From positions 1 to 64,000 of the forward strand of contig NZ_JAAABL010000003.1 in assembly GCF_009900765.1 (NCBI RefSeq): a stretch of 64,000 nucleotides of DNA. The letters are read 5' to 3'. This document shows, piece after piece, positions 26,817 to 35,525 of the stretch. The position numbers and the translations under genes were made by a program. This DNA comes from Rhodovarius lipocyclicus (GTDB taxonomy: Bacteria > Pseudomonadota > Alphaproteobacteria > Acetobacterales > Acetobacteraceae). Numbering within the stretch: the first letter of the stretch is position 1; every line of letters begins with the position of its first letter. The notes under the pieces were generated by a model that worked only from the letters and a program-made list of their open reading frames with translations, was not told the origin of the DNA and did no database searches.

Positions 26817-28144
26817 GCCGACCCAGTACCGCCGAGATCGCGCGCGGGGTGCTGAAGCTCGCGGCGCCCACCACCATGCTGTCGCTGATGCAGGCCTTCG
26901 CCCTGCTGGTCGAGACCTTCATCGCCGCCCGGCTGGGGCGCGGGCCGCTGGCGGGCTATGCCACGGTGCTGCCCTTCGCCCTGCTGCTGGGGCAGATGAG
27001 CGCGGGGGCGATGGGCGGGGGCGTGGTCTCGGCCATCGCCCGCGCCCTGGGCGCGCGGCGAGAGGATGAGGCGAGCGCCATGGTCAAGCACGCGCTGACC
27101 ATCGCGCTGTGCTTCGCCGGGGGCTTCATCCTGGCCATGGTGGTGCTGCCCCATCTGATCCTGGGCGCCATCGGCGGCGCGGCGGCGGCCGAATACGGCG
27201 CGCCCTTCGCCATGGTGTATTTCGGGCTGGGGGCGGTGCCGGCCTGGCTGGCCAATACGCTCGCCTCGGTGCTGCGGGGCGGCGGGCGGCACGGTATCGC
27301 GGCACGGGTGAACACGCTGGCCTGGATGCTCTCGCCGCTGCTGGGCTGGGTGCTGGCGCTGCCGCTGGGCCTGGGGCTGCCTGGCTTGGGCATCGGCTTC
27401 GGCGTGGCGATGTGGGCCGCGGCCATCGCCCAGAGCGTGATGGTCTGGCGCGGCGGCGCCGGGTTCCGGCCCAACCTGTCGGTGCCGTTCCAGGGGGCGC
27501 TGTTCCGGCGCATCCTGTCCGTGGGGGCGGTGGCCTGCGCGCTGGCGGCGGTGTCAAACCTCACCACCATCCTGGTCACGGCGCAGCTGAAGGGCTACGG
27601 GCCGGCGGCGGTCGCGGCTTATGGCGTCTCGGCGCGGCTGGAGTTCCTGATGATCCCGCTCGCCTTCGGGGTGGGCTCGGCGCTGACGGCGCTGGTGGGG
27701 CGCGCCGTGGGCGGCGGGGATTGGGAGCTGGCGCGCCGCACCGCCTGGGTGGGCGGCGGCATGGCCTTCGCCGTCTGCGCCTTGGTGGGTGGGGCGGTGG
27801 CCATCTTCCCGGGCGGTTTCGCGGGCGTCTTCGCCTCCGACCCCGAGGTAAAGGCGATCGCGGAGCTGGCGCTGTCCTGCATCGGGCCGGCCTTCGCCGG
27901 GTTCGGTCTGGGCATGGCGATGTATTTCGCGGCGATGGGGGCGGGGCGCATGCGCTGGCCGGTGGCCGCGGGGCTGTCGCGGCTGGGGCTGGCGGTGCTG
28001 GGCGGGGCCTTTCTGGGCCAGGGGCTGGGCATGGGGCTGGTCGGGCATTTCCTAGCCGTCGCGGCGGGGATCACCGCCTATGGTCTGATCGCGGCGGCGG
28101 CGGTGCAGCCGCGCGAGTGGGCGCCTCGGCTTTCCGTTTCCTGA
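26813..28144 (+). CDS. MATE family efflux transporter
   Basis: A 443-residue, 12-helix exporter with the two MatE repeats (starting at LKLAAPTTMLSLMQAFALLVETF and at RILSVGAVACALAAV). LGRGPLAGYA and ALVGRAVGGGDWELARR are typical internal motifs. It probably pumps a cationic or amphiphilic compound using an ion gradient. The start ATG overlaps the previous stop (ATGA), so export may be linked to the flavoenzyme's pathway, though coupling could be incidental. Confidence 0.9.
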   Translation: MSRPSTAEIARGVLKLAAPTTMLSLMQAFALLVETFIAARLGRGPLAGYATVLPFALLLGQMSAGAMGGGVVSAIARALGARREDEASAMVKHALTIALCFAGGFILAMVVLPHLILGAIGGAAAAEYGAPFAMVYFGLGAVPAWLANTLASVLRGGGRHGIAARVNTLAWMLSPLLGWVLALPLGLGLPGLGIGFGVAMWAAAIAQSVMVWRGGAGFRPNLSVPFQGALFRRILSVGAVACALAAVSNLTTILVTAQLKGYGPAAVAAYGVSARLEFLMIPLAFGVGSALTALVGRAVGGGDWELARRTAWVGGGMAFAVCALVGGAVAIFPGGFAGVFASDPEVKAIAELALSCIGPAFAGFGLGMAMYFAAMGAGRMRWPVAAGLSRLGLAVLGGAFLGQGLGMGLVGHFLAVAAGITAYGLIAAAAVQPREWAPRLSVS

Positions 28145-28387
28145 GGCGGAATGCCTCAAAATAGAGACGAAATCCGCAAAAAGATTTTGTGCTTGAGTTG
28201 AGCCACCCTATGGCTCGCGGACAATCATCTGTTTTGACCGCAGAAAATCCACATCACGCGGATGTGTTCGCAACCGCAGCGCAATCACAAGTTTTGGTGA
28301 TTGCGAGTGGGGCATGGCTTTGTTTCGATCAGAACAGATCATTCCCGACCCGTTCCGTTCTGTCCCCTTTCCCAGCGGAGGGTAGCC
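28145..28387. other. AT-rich non-coding leader with several inverted repeats
   Basis: This stretch is visibly lower in GC than the rest of the window. It contains TGAGGC-GGAAT-GCCTCA (28142-28158), the imperfect dyad GCAAAAAGATTTTGTGC (28176-28192), CACATC-ACGCG-GATGTG (28250-28266), CGCAATCAC/GTGATTGCG (28280-28305) and CAGAAC/GTTCTG (28330-28362). A TTGACC hexamer lies near 28234. It precedes a 61-residue membrane protein gene and may be a structured leader, small RNA or multi-operator promoter. Confidence 0.5.
28280..28305. promoter_or_regulatory. 9 bp perfect inverted repeat
   Basis: CGCAATCAC (28280-28288) and GTGATTGCG (28297-28305) are separated by 8 bases (AAGTTTTG). The half-site spacing fits a dimeric regulator spanning about two helical turns, or an RNA hairpin. 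Confidence 0.5.
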
Positions 28388-28573
28388 ATGGCTCACAGAG
28401 CCCCGTCCCAGCCGGCATTCGCACGCCAGGCCTCCTATCTGCGCAAGGGCGCTTCCCATGCGGCCGTGCGCCAAGCCAGCCGCGCCGAGCAATGGGGGGA
28501 CCTGTGGGCGCTGACCCGCGCCCTGCTGGTGCTGTTCGGTGGGGTGGCGCTGGTCGCGCTGGCCTTGGTCTGA
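28388..28573 (+). CDS. Small single-pass membrane protein, unknown function
   Basis: A 61-residue product: a basic, Ala/Arg-rich N-terminal half (HRAPSQPAFARQASYLRKGA) followed by a C-terminal hydrophobic helix (LTRALLVLFGGVALVALALV, residues about 42-61). That topology suggests a tail-anchored inner-membrane peptide. A strong ribosome site (GCGGAGGG) lies at correct spacing before the ATG, which supports translation. The long AT-rich leader upstream suggests regulated expression. No family is recognised. Confidence 0.6.
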   Translation: MAHRAPSQPAFARQASYLRKGASHAAVRQASRAEQWGDLWALTRALLVLFGGVALVALALV

Positions 28574-28580
28574 GGGACGG

Positions 28581-29900
28581 TCAGCCCGCCATCAGCCCCT
28601 TGCGCAGGGCCACGAATTCCCGCACCGCGGCCGTGAAGCGGGCACAATCCGCATCGCTCACCGGCAGGCTGAGGGCCGCCATGCCGCGCCGGGCCAGATA
28701 GAAACCGGCCTCCAGCATGTCGAAGAAGAACAGCTCCCGCAGCTTCTCCTCGGCGGGTTCGGCCTTGTAGGGGCGGGTGATCTCGCCGGTGCGGAAATGC
28801 ACGCACATCATGCTGCCGATGCCGGTGAACTGCATCGGGACACCGGCGCAGGCTTCGTTCAGCGCGGTGCGCAGGGCCTCTCCGCGCGCGTGCAGGGCGG
28901 TCACGGCCTCGCCCTTGAAGATCTCGCCCATCGCCACGCAGCCGGCGGCCATGGACCACACATTGTTGTTGAAGGTGCCGGCATGGGGCAGCGTGCCGGG
29001 CTTGTGGCCGTCGAACACGCCCATGATGTCCGCCCGGCCGCCGAAGGCGCCGAAGCTCATGCCGCCAGCCATGTATTTGCCCAGCGTCGTCAGGTCCGGC
29101 GTGATGCCGTGCAGCTTCTGCAAGCCGCCCTCGGAGTGGCGGGAGCTCATCACCTCATCGAAGATCAGCAGCGCGCCGGTTTCGGTGCAGGCGTCCCGCA
29201 GGGCGGCCAGGAAGGCGCGGCTGGCCGGGATGCAGCCGCCCGAGCCCAGCATGGGCTCCACCAGCACCGCGCCCAGCTTGCCCTTCAGGGCGCGGATGGC
29301 GGCGGCGGCGCCTTCCGGGTCGTTGTAATCCATGAAATGCAGCGGCAGCGGCACGTTCACCGCGTTCTTCTCGCTGGCGAAGGTCATCACGCCGCCATGA
29401 TAGCCACCGCGCGCCACCATCACGTCGGACAGGCCGGTGAAGCCCCGCGCGGCGGCCAGCGCCATCATGTTGGCCTCGGTGCCGCTGTTGGTGAAGCGCA
29501 CCAGGTCGAGCGACGGAAAGCGCGCGCATAGGATGGCGGCCAGCTGCCCCTCGCGCTCACCGACCGAGGCGAGGTTGATGCCGTTGTCCAGCGCGGCCTT
29601 CACCGCATCCAGGATGCGCTTTTCGGAATGGCCGAACAGGCCCGCGGTGTATTCGCCCAGCAGGTCCGTGTATTCGCGCCCGTCCACATCCCACAGCCGG
29701 GCGGCCTCGCCACGCGCCATGGCGGTGGGGAAGGGGGTGTAGAACAGCACGGAGCGGGTGTTGCCGCCGGGCATGTATTCCCGCGCCTTGGCGTGGATCG
29801 CGGCGCTTTGCGGCCGCGCCGCGCCGTAGCGGGCATGCGCGTCGGCGAGGGCTTCTTCCAGGGTGGAATTCACGGGGGAGGCGTGGTCGAGCGGGCTCAT
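28581..29900 (-). CDS. Class III aminotransferase, glutamate-1-semialdehyde aminomutase-like
   Basis: A 439-residue PLP enzyme. The PLP lysine is Lys275 in LGKYMAGG, with the phosphate-binding NSGTEANMMALAAAR, the cofactor-ring FDEVMSSRHS and AGTFNNNVWSMAAG. It is close to HemL in fold, yet its N-terminus (PGGNTRSVLFYTPFPTAMARG) and lack of heme-gene neighbours suggest one of the HemL-like transaminases acting on amino acids or amines rather than tetrapyrrole synthesis. ATG 29900 is preferred over GTG 29906, because the GAGG ribosome site would be too close to the latter. Confidence 0.87.
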   Translation of the reverse strand: MSPLDHASPVNSTLEEALADAHARYGAARPQSAAIHAKAREYMPGGNTRSVLFYTPFPTAMARGEAARLWDVDGREYTDLLGEYTAGLFGHSEKRILDAVKAALDNGINLASVGEREGQLAAILCARFPSLDLVRFTNSGTEANMMALAAARGFTGLSDVMVARGGYHGGVMTFASEKNAVNVPLPLHFMDYNDPEGAAAAIRALKGKLGAVLVEPMLGSGGCIPASRAFLAALRDACTETGALLIFDEVMSSRHSEGGLQKLHGITPDLTTLGKYMAGGMSFGAFGGRADIMGVFDGHKPGTLPHAGTFNNNVWSMAAGCVAMGEIFKGEAVTALHARGEALRTALNEACAGVPMQFTGIGSMMCVHFRTGEITRPYKAEPAEEKLRELFFFDMLEAGFYLARRGMAALSLPVSDADCARFTAAVREFVALRKGLMAG

Positions 29901-29932
29901 GCCCACAACCTCGCCCCGTCAGGCGCGTGCGG

Positions 29933-30913
29933 TCAAGCGGCCGCCTGCTGAATGGCCGAGAGAGTCCACGGGCCGCCCTGCGTGCGCATGAAGGTCCACA
30001 GCTCGGTCGCCGTGGTGCGGCGGTTCGGATCGCCCTCCACCACCGCGCCATCGCCCTGGCGGCGCGTCACGTCGATCAGGCTGAAGCGCATGGCGACGGT
30101 GCAGTAGTCCCGCGCGCCCTCGCGCCAGGATTCGGCCACATCGCCTTGTTCCAGCTTCACGTCGCGGGTCTCGTTGCGCCAGCCGCGCGCGGCGAGCGCC
30201 GCGTAGTCGTCGCGGAAATACTGCACCATCTCGGGCGTGGAGATGCGCTGCAGGGCGCTGAGGTCCTGCGCGGTCCAGGCGCGGTTCACCTCGACCAGCG
30301 CGGCCTCGAAGCTCGCCAGGTCCTGCGGGCCGATCCCGATCTCATCGACATTGCCACGCGGGGCGGCGCCGGCGCCGCCGGAGGAGCGCGGCATGACCGG
30401 TTCCGGCGCCATGTTCTGGCGCGGCATGCCGGCCAGGGCGGGTTCCTGCTGCGGGCGGCGCTGCAGGAAGGCGCGCACCAGCATCACCAGCCCGATGATC
30501 AGGCCGATCTGCAACAGGAAGCCCATGATCCCGGCCAGGCTGCCGAGGCCCGAGAAGAATCCGGACCCCGCCAGCAGGCCGAACAGGCCAGCGCCCAGCA
30601 TGCCGGCCATCAGCCCGCCCATGAACGGGTTGCGCTGAAAGAAGCCGGGCCGGGCGGGCTGCGCCACGCCGGGCATGGGCCGGGGTGCGGTGGGCGCCAC
30701 ATCGGGGCGCGACACCGGCGGGGGCGGCTGCTGCGTGCGCTCGAAGGTGGGGGCCGTGCGCGGGGCCGTGTTGGTGGCGGGCGGCGCGGAGAAGGTGCGG
30801 CTGCCACGGCTGCCGGAGGAAATGCCGCCACCTGGCCGCGCATCGGCGAGAGCGGGCGCGAGCGCAAGCAGGGCCGCCGCGGCGATGGCCATGAAACGGG
30901 CAGGGGAACGCAT
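29933..30913 (-). CDS. Tim44-like domain membrane protein
   Basis: A 326-residue protein. A signal peptide (MRSPARFMAIAAAALLALAPALADA) is followed by a Gly/Ser/Pro-rich segment (GGGISSGSRGSRTFSAPPATN), a glycine-rich hydrophobic region with two possible membrane helices (GGLMAGMLGAGLFGLLAG and GIMGFLLQIGLIIGLVMLV), and a C-terminal Tim44/TIM44-like domain (about 205-326) with DLSALQRISTPEMVQYF and TELWTFMR. This layout is common in alphaproteobacteria; function is unproven, and a role in membrane protein handling is assumed by similarity to the mitochondrial protein. An upstream ATG at 30952 is possible. Confidence 0.85.
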   Translation of the reverse strand: MRSPARFMAIAAAALLALAPALADARPGGGISSGSRGSRTFSAPPATNTAPRTAPTFERTQQPPPPVSRPDVAPTAPRPMPGVAQPARPGFFQRNPFMGGLMAGMLGAGLFGLLAGSGFFSGLGSLAGIMGFLLQIGLIIGLVMLVRAFLQRRPQQEPALAGMPRQNMAPEPVMPRSSGGAGAAPRGNVDEIGIGPQDLASFEAALVEVNRAWTAQDLSALQRISTPEMVQYFRDDYAALAARGWRNETRDVKLEQGDVAESWREGARDYCTVAMRFSLIDVTRRQGDGAVVEGDPNRRTTATELWTFMRTQGGPWTLSAIQQAAA

Positions 30914-31023
30914 GGGTGACTGGCTCCGGGTCTTTATCGAGATGGACGTCATGTAAGAACTCTCATGCCCGATTGCGATGGGGTGCCACAACCCAGAAGA
31001 TTTTATTCAGGAGGACCCGCCCT

Positions 31024-31254
31024 ATGCGCCTGACAGGATGGCTTTCAGCCTTGGCTTTGACCGTGCTGGCCGGAACCGCCCCCGCCCAGACACCGGCCCG
31101 TGTCTTCCGCCTGGCCACCAGCGTGGATGCCGCGACACTCGACCCGCACGCGAACAACGCACTCTATACCTATCTGCTGCTGCAACAGATCTATGAGCCG
31201 CTGACCCACCGCGCCGACAACCAGGTGGTGATCCGCACGGTGGTGGTGGACTGA
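31024..31254 (+). pseudogene. Truncated peptide/nickel-type ABC transporter substrate-binding protein (N-terminal remnant)
   Basis: Signal peptide (MRLTGWLSALALTVLAGTAPAQ) and the first strand of a family 5 solute-binding protein (FRLATSVDAATLDPHANNAL, LLLQQIYEPLTHR), after which the frame ends at residue 76 with IRTVVVD. Complete members have about 500 residues. AGGAGG before the ATG is intact, so a short secreted peptide could still be made. GGTGGTG occurs at 31224 and again at 31239 beside the break, consistent with deletion between short repeats. The convergent gene ends 7 bases later. Confidence 0.8.
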
Positions 31255-31260
31255 CGCCGC

Positions 31261-32613
31261 TCAGCGCATCGCGAACAGTTCCTGTTGGAACTGCTGCGTG
31301 ACCGGCAGGCCGTGGCGGGCGAAATCCTTCCGCAGCACCTCGCCGAAGCCCACCGGTCCGCAGAACCAGATGCTGGCCTCGCGCCATTCCGGCACGGCGT
31401 TGCGGATGCGTTCGCCGCTCAGCCGGCCGTCGCGGGCATCGTGCAGCACATGCAGGCGGACATCCGCGGCCTCGGCATCGGCGCGCATCTTGGTAATGGC
31501 TTCCTCGCTGTAGTCGGTGGTGGAGTGGAACAGGTCGATGATCTGCCGTGGCGCCGCGCCACCAGCCTTCCGCCTCTGCGCCAGAAACTGCATGCGGGCG
31601 ATGAAGGGCGTGATGCCGATGCCGGCCCCCACCCAGATCTGGCACGGGCGGTCATCCTCGAAGGTGAAGCAGCCATAGGGGCCTTCGACCCGCACGGGCT
31701 GGCCCACGCGCAATGTCGTATTCAGGCGGCTCGTGTGGTCGCCCAGCTCCTTGGCGATGAAGCGCAGGCGGTGCTCGGCCGGGTCCCAGGCGGAGGCGAT
31801 GGTATAGGGATGCGCGCCCTCGGAGGTGTCGGAGGTCACGAAGGCGAATTGGCCGGCCTTGTGCCCCGGCCAGCCGGCGGGGACATCCACCTCGCCCTCC
31901 AGCACATGCAGCGGCGCGTAGTAATGCAGGCTGGCGATGCGCCCTTCCACCTTCCGGTCCGCGCCCACGCGGCGCAGCAGCACCAGCACGGCGGCCACGG
32001 TGCCATAGGCCAGCAGCGCGGCCATCAGCACGCCCAGCGGGCCGGCCCAATTGTCGAATTGCAGCAGCACGGCACTGTGAAACACCAGCACCAGATATAC
32101 GGCCGCGAGAATGCGGTGCGTCCTGTAGAACAGGTGGTAGGGGATGCGCTGGACCAGGGCCACCGCGATCAGCAGCACCGAGGCATAGAAGGCCCATTCC
32201 CCCACGCCCTCGGCCGCACCGCGCAGAGAGAGCAGGAACTGCTCGGCCGCATTGTCCACGGCGGGCCTGGGGCCGCGCTGCGGCCGAGCCAGCCAGCCCA
32301 GGCCCACGGCCCATTTCGGCCCCTGCGCCCACAGCCAGTGCGCACTCCCCAGCGCCAGCCCGCCGATCCCGAGCCATTTGTGCAGGCGGTACAGCTTGTC
32401 GAGCCCGCCGAACCGCCCCTCCAGCCAGCGCGGCCGCGTGGCCAGGATCATGGCCAGGCTCATGCAGCCCATCGCCAGCACGCCGCTGTACTGCACCATG
32501 AAACCGCGCAGGGCGAAGAAGCCGCCAGGCGCCAGCACGCCGGGATTGGCCAGCAGCCAGAGGCCGCTGAGCAGGGCGATGCCCCAGCAGAGGGCCAGTT
32601 GTATCCGCCTCAT
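31261..32613 (-). CDS. Ferric-reductase-like transmembrane flavocytochrome with ferredoxin-NADP reductase domain
   Basis: A 450-residue inner-membrane protein. The first 220 residues hold about six helices with candidate heme-b histidines in YRLHKWLG, GSAHWLW, YRTHRILA and LVFHSAV. The cytosolic half is FAD/NAD(P)-binding: HPYTIAS for FAD, VGAGIGITPFIARM for the nucleotide, and WFCGPVGFGEVL near the C-terminus. It should move electrons from NAD(P)H across the membrane to ferric iron, oxygen or another acceptor. It lies 31 bases downstream of an acyl-CoA dehydrogenase gene, possibly in the same transcript. Confidence 0.87.
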   Translation of the reverse strand: MRRIQLALCWGIALLSGLWLLANPGVLAPGGFFALRGFMVQYSGVLAMGCMSLAMILATRPRWLEGRFGGLDKLYRLHKWLGIGGLALGSAHWLWAQGPKWAVGLGWLARPQRGPRPAVDNAAEQFLLSLRGAAEGVGEWAFYASVLLIAVALVQRIPYHLFYRTHRILAAVYLVLVFHSAVLLQFDNWAGPLGVLMAALLAYGTVAAVLVLLRRVGADRKVEGRIASLHYYAPLHVLEGEVDVPAGWPGHKAGQFAFVTSDTSEGAHPYTIASAWDPAEHRLRFIAKELGDHTSRLNTTLRVGQPVRVEGPYGCFTFEDDRPCQIWVGAGIGITPFIARMQFLAQRRKAGGAAPRQIIDLFHSTTDYSEEAITKMRADAEAADVRLHVLHDARDGRLSGERIRNAVPEWREASIWFCGPVGFGEVLRKDFARHGLPVTQQFQQELFAMR

Positions 32614-32644
32614 CGGTCCGATCCTCGCGTCAGTGCCGCGCGGG

Positions 32645-33811
32645 TTAGTAGCTTTTCGGCAGCCCCAGCACCTTTTCCGCGATGAAGCAGGAAATCAGAT
32701 TGGGGCTGACGGGCGCGATCCAGGGGATATGCGCCTCCCGCAGCAGCCGCTCCACATGGTATTCGCGGGCATAGCCGAAGCCGCCATGGGTCATCACCGC
32801 GTTCTGGCAGGCTTTCAGCCCGGCCTCGGCGGCGAGGTATTTCGCCGAATTCGCTTCCGCACCGCATTCCATGCCGCGATCGTAACGGTTTCCGGCCTTC
32901 AGCACCATCAGCCAGGCGGCCTCCAGCGCCATCCAATCCTGCGCCAGCGGGTGCTGCACGCCCTGGTTCTGGCCGATCGGGCGGCCGAACACCTGGCGCT
33001 CCTTGGCGTATTCGGTGGCGCGAGACAGCGCGGCCCGGCCGATGCCCACTGCCTCCGCCGCGATCAGCACGCGCTCCGGGTTCAGCCCATGCAGGATCAT
33101 GCGGAAACCCTGGCCTTCCTCGCCGATCCGGTCCTCCAGCGGGATCTCGTAATCCTCGAAGAAGATCTCGTTGGAATCGACGGCGGCGCGGCCCATTTTC
33201 GGGATCTCCCGCACCGAGGCACGGGTGCGGTCCAGCGCGGTGTAGAACAGTGACAGCCCCTCGGTGGGCTTGCGGCATTGCTCGATGGGCGTGGTGCGGG
33301 CCAGCAGCAGGATGCGGTCGGCCACCTGCGCGGTGCTGATCCACACCTTCTGGCCGTTCACGATGTACTTGTCGCCGCGGCGCTCCGCGCGGGTCTTCAG
33401 CTTGGTGGTGTCCAGCCCCGTGGTGGGCTCCGTCACGCCGAAACACGCCTTTTCCTGGCCCGCGACCAAAGGCGGCAGGAAGCGCGCCTTCTGCTCCGCC
33501 GTGCCGAACACCACCACCGGGTTCAGCCCGAAGATGTTCATGTGCACGGCCGAGGCCCCGGACATCCCGGCGCCGGAGGCCGCGATGGTTTCCATCATGA
33601 TCGCGGCCTCGGTGATGCCGAGGCCGCTGCCGCCATATTCCTCCGGGATGCAGATGCCGAGGAAACCGGCCTCCGCGACCGCCGCGTAGAAATCATGCGG
33701 GAAACTGTGGCTCTCCTCCCGCTCCAGCCAATAGGCGTCGGTGAAACGTTGGCACAGCGCGGCCACGCCGTCGCGGATGGCCTGCTGCTCGTCGGAAAGC
33801 TCGAAATCCAT
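32645..33811 (-). CDS. Acyl-CoA dehydrogenase
   Basis: A 388-residue FAD enzyme introducing an alpha,beta double bond in acyl-CoAs. VTEPTTGLDTTKLKTRA, KVWISTAQVADRILLLARTT, KERQVFGRPIGQNQGVQ and THGGFGYAREYHVERLLRE mark the family. The usual C-terminal YEGT glutamate is replaced (IAPVSPNLI), but Glu in LNPERVLIAAE occupies the isovaleryl-CoA-dehydrogenase-type base position, so dehydrogenation is plausible. Start MDFELSDEQQAI is chosen by homology. It begins 11 bases after the GMC oxidoreductase stop, an apparent operon. Confidence 0.9.
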   Translation of the reverse strand: MDFELSDEQQAIRDGVAALCQRFTDAYWLEREESHSFPHDFYAAVAEAGFLGICIPEEYGGSGLGITEAAIMMETIAASGAGMSGASAVHMNIFGLNPVVVFGTAEQKARFLPPLVAGQEKACFGVTEPTTGLDTTKLKTRAERRGDKYIVNGQKVWISTAQVADRILLLARTTPIEQCRKPTEGLSLFYTALDRTRASVREIPKMGRAAVDSNEIFFEDYEIPLEDRIGEEGQGFRMILHGLNPERVLIAAEAVGIGRAALSRATEYAKERQVFGRPIGQNQGVQHPLAQDWMALEAAWLMVLKAGNRYDRGMECGAEANSAKYLAAEAGLKACQNAVMTHGGFGYAREYHVERLLREAHIPWIAPVSPNLISCFIAEKVLGLPKSY

Positions 33812-33822
33812 GGTGTCGTTCC

Positions 33823-35412
33823 TCAGGCCGCGGTCTTGATCATCGCCGCGCATTTCTCGCCGATCATGATGGAACCGGCATTGGTGTTGCCCGACAGCAC
33901 GGTGGGCATGATGGAGGCGTCGGCCACCCGCAGCCCCTCGATGCCATGCACCTTCAGCTGGCTGTTCACCACGGCGCCGTCATCCTCGCCCATGCGGCAG
34001 GTGCCGGAGGGGTGGTAGATGGTGTTGCCGTGCTGGCGGCAGAATTCCAGCAGGTCCTCGTCGCTGGCGGCGGCGGGGCCGGGGAGGAATTCCTCCGCGA
34101 TCCAGGGCCTCAGCGCGTTGGTCGCCGCCAGGCGCCGGCCCAGTTGCAGCCCGGCCACCATGCAGTCGCGGTCCGTCTGCGCCGTCAGGTAATTGGCGTG
34201 GATCAGCGGCGCGTCCTCCACCCGGCCGGAGGCGAGGGTGATCGTGCCCCGGCTTTCGGGGCGCAGCTGGCACACGCTCATGGTGAAGCCCGGGAATTTG
34301 TGCAGCCCGTCGCTCATCTTCTCCGCGCTGAAGGGGATGAAGTGGAACTGCACGTCCGGCGTCGCCGATTGCGGCAGCACCTTCGCGAACAGGCCGGAGG
34401 TGGCGGCGGCATAGGTCAGCGGGCCGGTGCGCTTCAGGATGTATTCCAGCCCGGCCTTGAACTTGCCGAAGGGGCTGGCCAGCACATCGTTCAGCGTGAC
34501 CTTCTGGGTCGCGCGGAACAGCAGCCGGGCCTGGAAATGGTCCTGCAGGTTGCGCCCCACCCCCGGGGCGTGGCGCAGCACGGGAATGCCATGGGCCCGC
34601 AACTGCTCGGCATCGCCGATGCCCGACAGCATCAGGATCTGCGGCGAATGAATGGCCCCGCCCGAGAGCACCACCTCCCGCCTCGCGCGCAGCTGCTTCA
34701 CCTGGCCGCCCTGGTTGTATTCCACGCCGACGCAGCGACCGTCCTCGATCAGCAGGCGGCGGGTCTGGGCGCCGGTCTCCACCCGCACATTGGGTCGGGC
34801 AGGGCGCAGATAGGCGGTGAAGCTGGAGCAGCGCCGCCCATTGCGGGTGGTGGTCTGGTACCAGCCGGCACCTTCCTGGACGATGCCGTTGAAATCCCGT
34901 GTGCGGGGCAGGCCAATTTCCACCGCGGCCTCGATGAAGGCGGCGGAGATGGGGTTGCTGTCGCGCAGGTCGCTGACGGCCAGCGGGCCGCCCGCGCCAT
35001 GGATGGCGTCCGCACCGCGCTCATTGTCCTCCGCCTGGCGGAAGAAGGGCAGCACGTCCTCGAACCCCCAGCCCCGGCAATCCATCTGGCGCCAATGCTC
35101 GAAATCCTCCACCTGGCCGCGCAGATAAACGAGGCCGTTGATGGCGCTGGTGCCGCCCAGCACACGCCCGCGCGGCCAGGGGATGCGCCGGCCGTGCAGC
35201 TCCGGCTCCGGCTCGGTCATGAAATTCCAGGAGATGGTGGGGTGATACATGGTCTTGGCGTAGCCGACCGGGATGTGCAGCCACGGGTTATTGTCCCGCC
35301 CGCCGGCCTCCAGAAGGGTCACGGTGGCACCCGGGATCTCCGCCAGCCGCCCCGCCACGGCACACCCCGCCGAGCCCGCGCCGATCACGATGAAATCGGT
35401 ATCCGCCTGCAT
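33823..35412 (-). CDS. GMC family FAD-dependent oxidoreductase (choline/alcohol dehydrogenase type)
   Basis: A 529-residue flavoenzyme. FAD-binding [22 protein letters not shown] signature 1 in [20 protein letters not shown], signature 2 in [17 protein letters not shown], and the active-site His in [10 protein letters not shown] with Asn in [13 protein letters not shown] are all present. Such enzymes oxidise primary alcohols, including choline and polyethylene glycol. No choline-specific neighbours (betB, betI) are present, so the alcohol substrate is unknown. It is the first gene of a three-gene minus-strand run. Confidence 0.92.
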   Translation of the reverse strand: MQADTDFIVIGAGSAGCAVAGRLAEIPGATVTLLEAGGRDNNPWLHIPVGYAKTMYHPTISWNFMTEPEPELHGRRIPWPRGRVLGGTSAINGLVYLRGQVEDFEHWRQMDCRGWGFEDVLPFFRQAEDNERGADAIHGAGGPLAVSDLRDSNPISAAFIEAAVEIGLPRTRDFNGIVQEGAGWYQTTTRNGRRCSSFTAYLRPARPNVRVETGAQTRRLLIEDGRCVGVEYNQGGQVKQLRARREVVLSGGAIHSPQILMLSGIGDAEQLRAHGIPVLRHAPGVGRNLQDHFQARLLFRATQKVTLNDVLASPFGKFKAGLEYILKRTGPLTYAAATSGLFAKVLPQSATPDVQFHFIPFSAEKMSDGLHKFPGFTMSVCQLRPESRGTITLASGRVEDAPLIHANYLTAQTDRDCMVAGLQLGRRLAATNALRPWIAEEFLPGPAAASDEDLLEFCRQHGNTIYHPSGTCRMGEDDGAVVNSQLKVHGIEGLRVADASIMPTVLSGNTNAGSIMIGEKCAAMIKTAA

Positions 35413-35525
35413 GTTTCGCTCCCGTTTCGCGCATGGTCCCGGGAGTTGGGACGGCGGTCAATCCATCATCCGCAGGTTGACGCTCTGTCCGCGAGGCCGG
35501 AGAAACAGGTGGAGGAGACGCAAGA

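Noticed and set aside
28145-28387. Possible tRNA gene in the AT-rich gap
   Set aside because: No T-arm consensus, CCA end or cloverleaf pairing found; the repeats do not form a tRNA.
28581-29900. Calling the class III aminotransferase hemL
   Set aside because: PLP motifs fit the HemL-like group, but the N-terminus and context differ and no heme genes are near, so a general aminotransferase call is safer.
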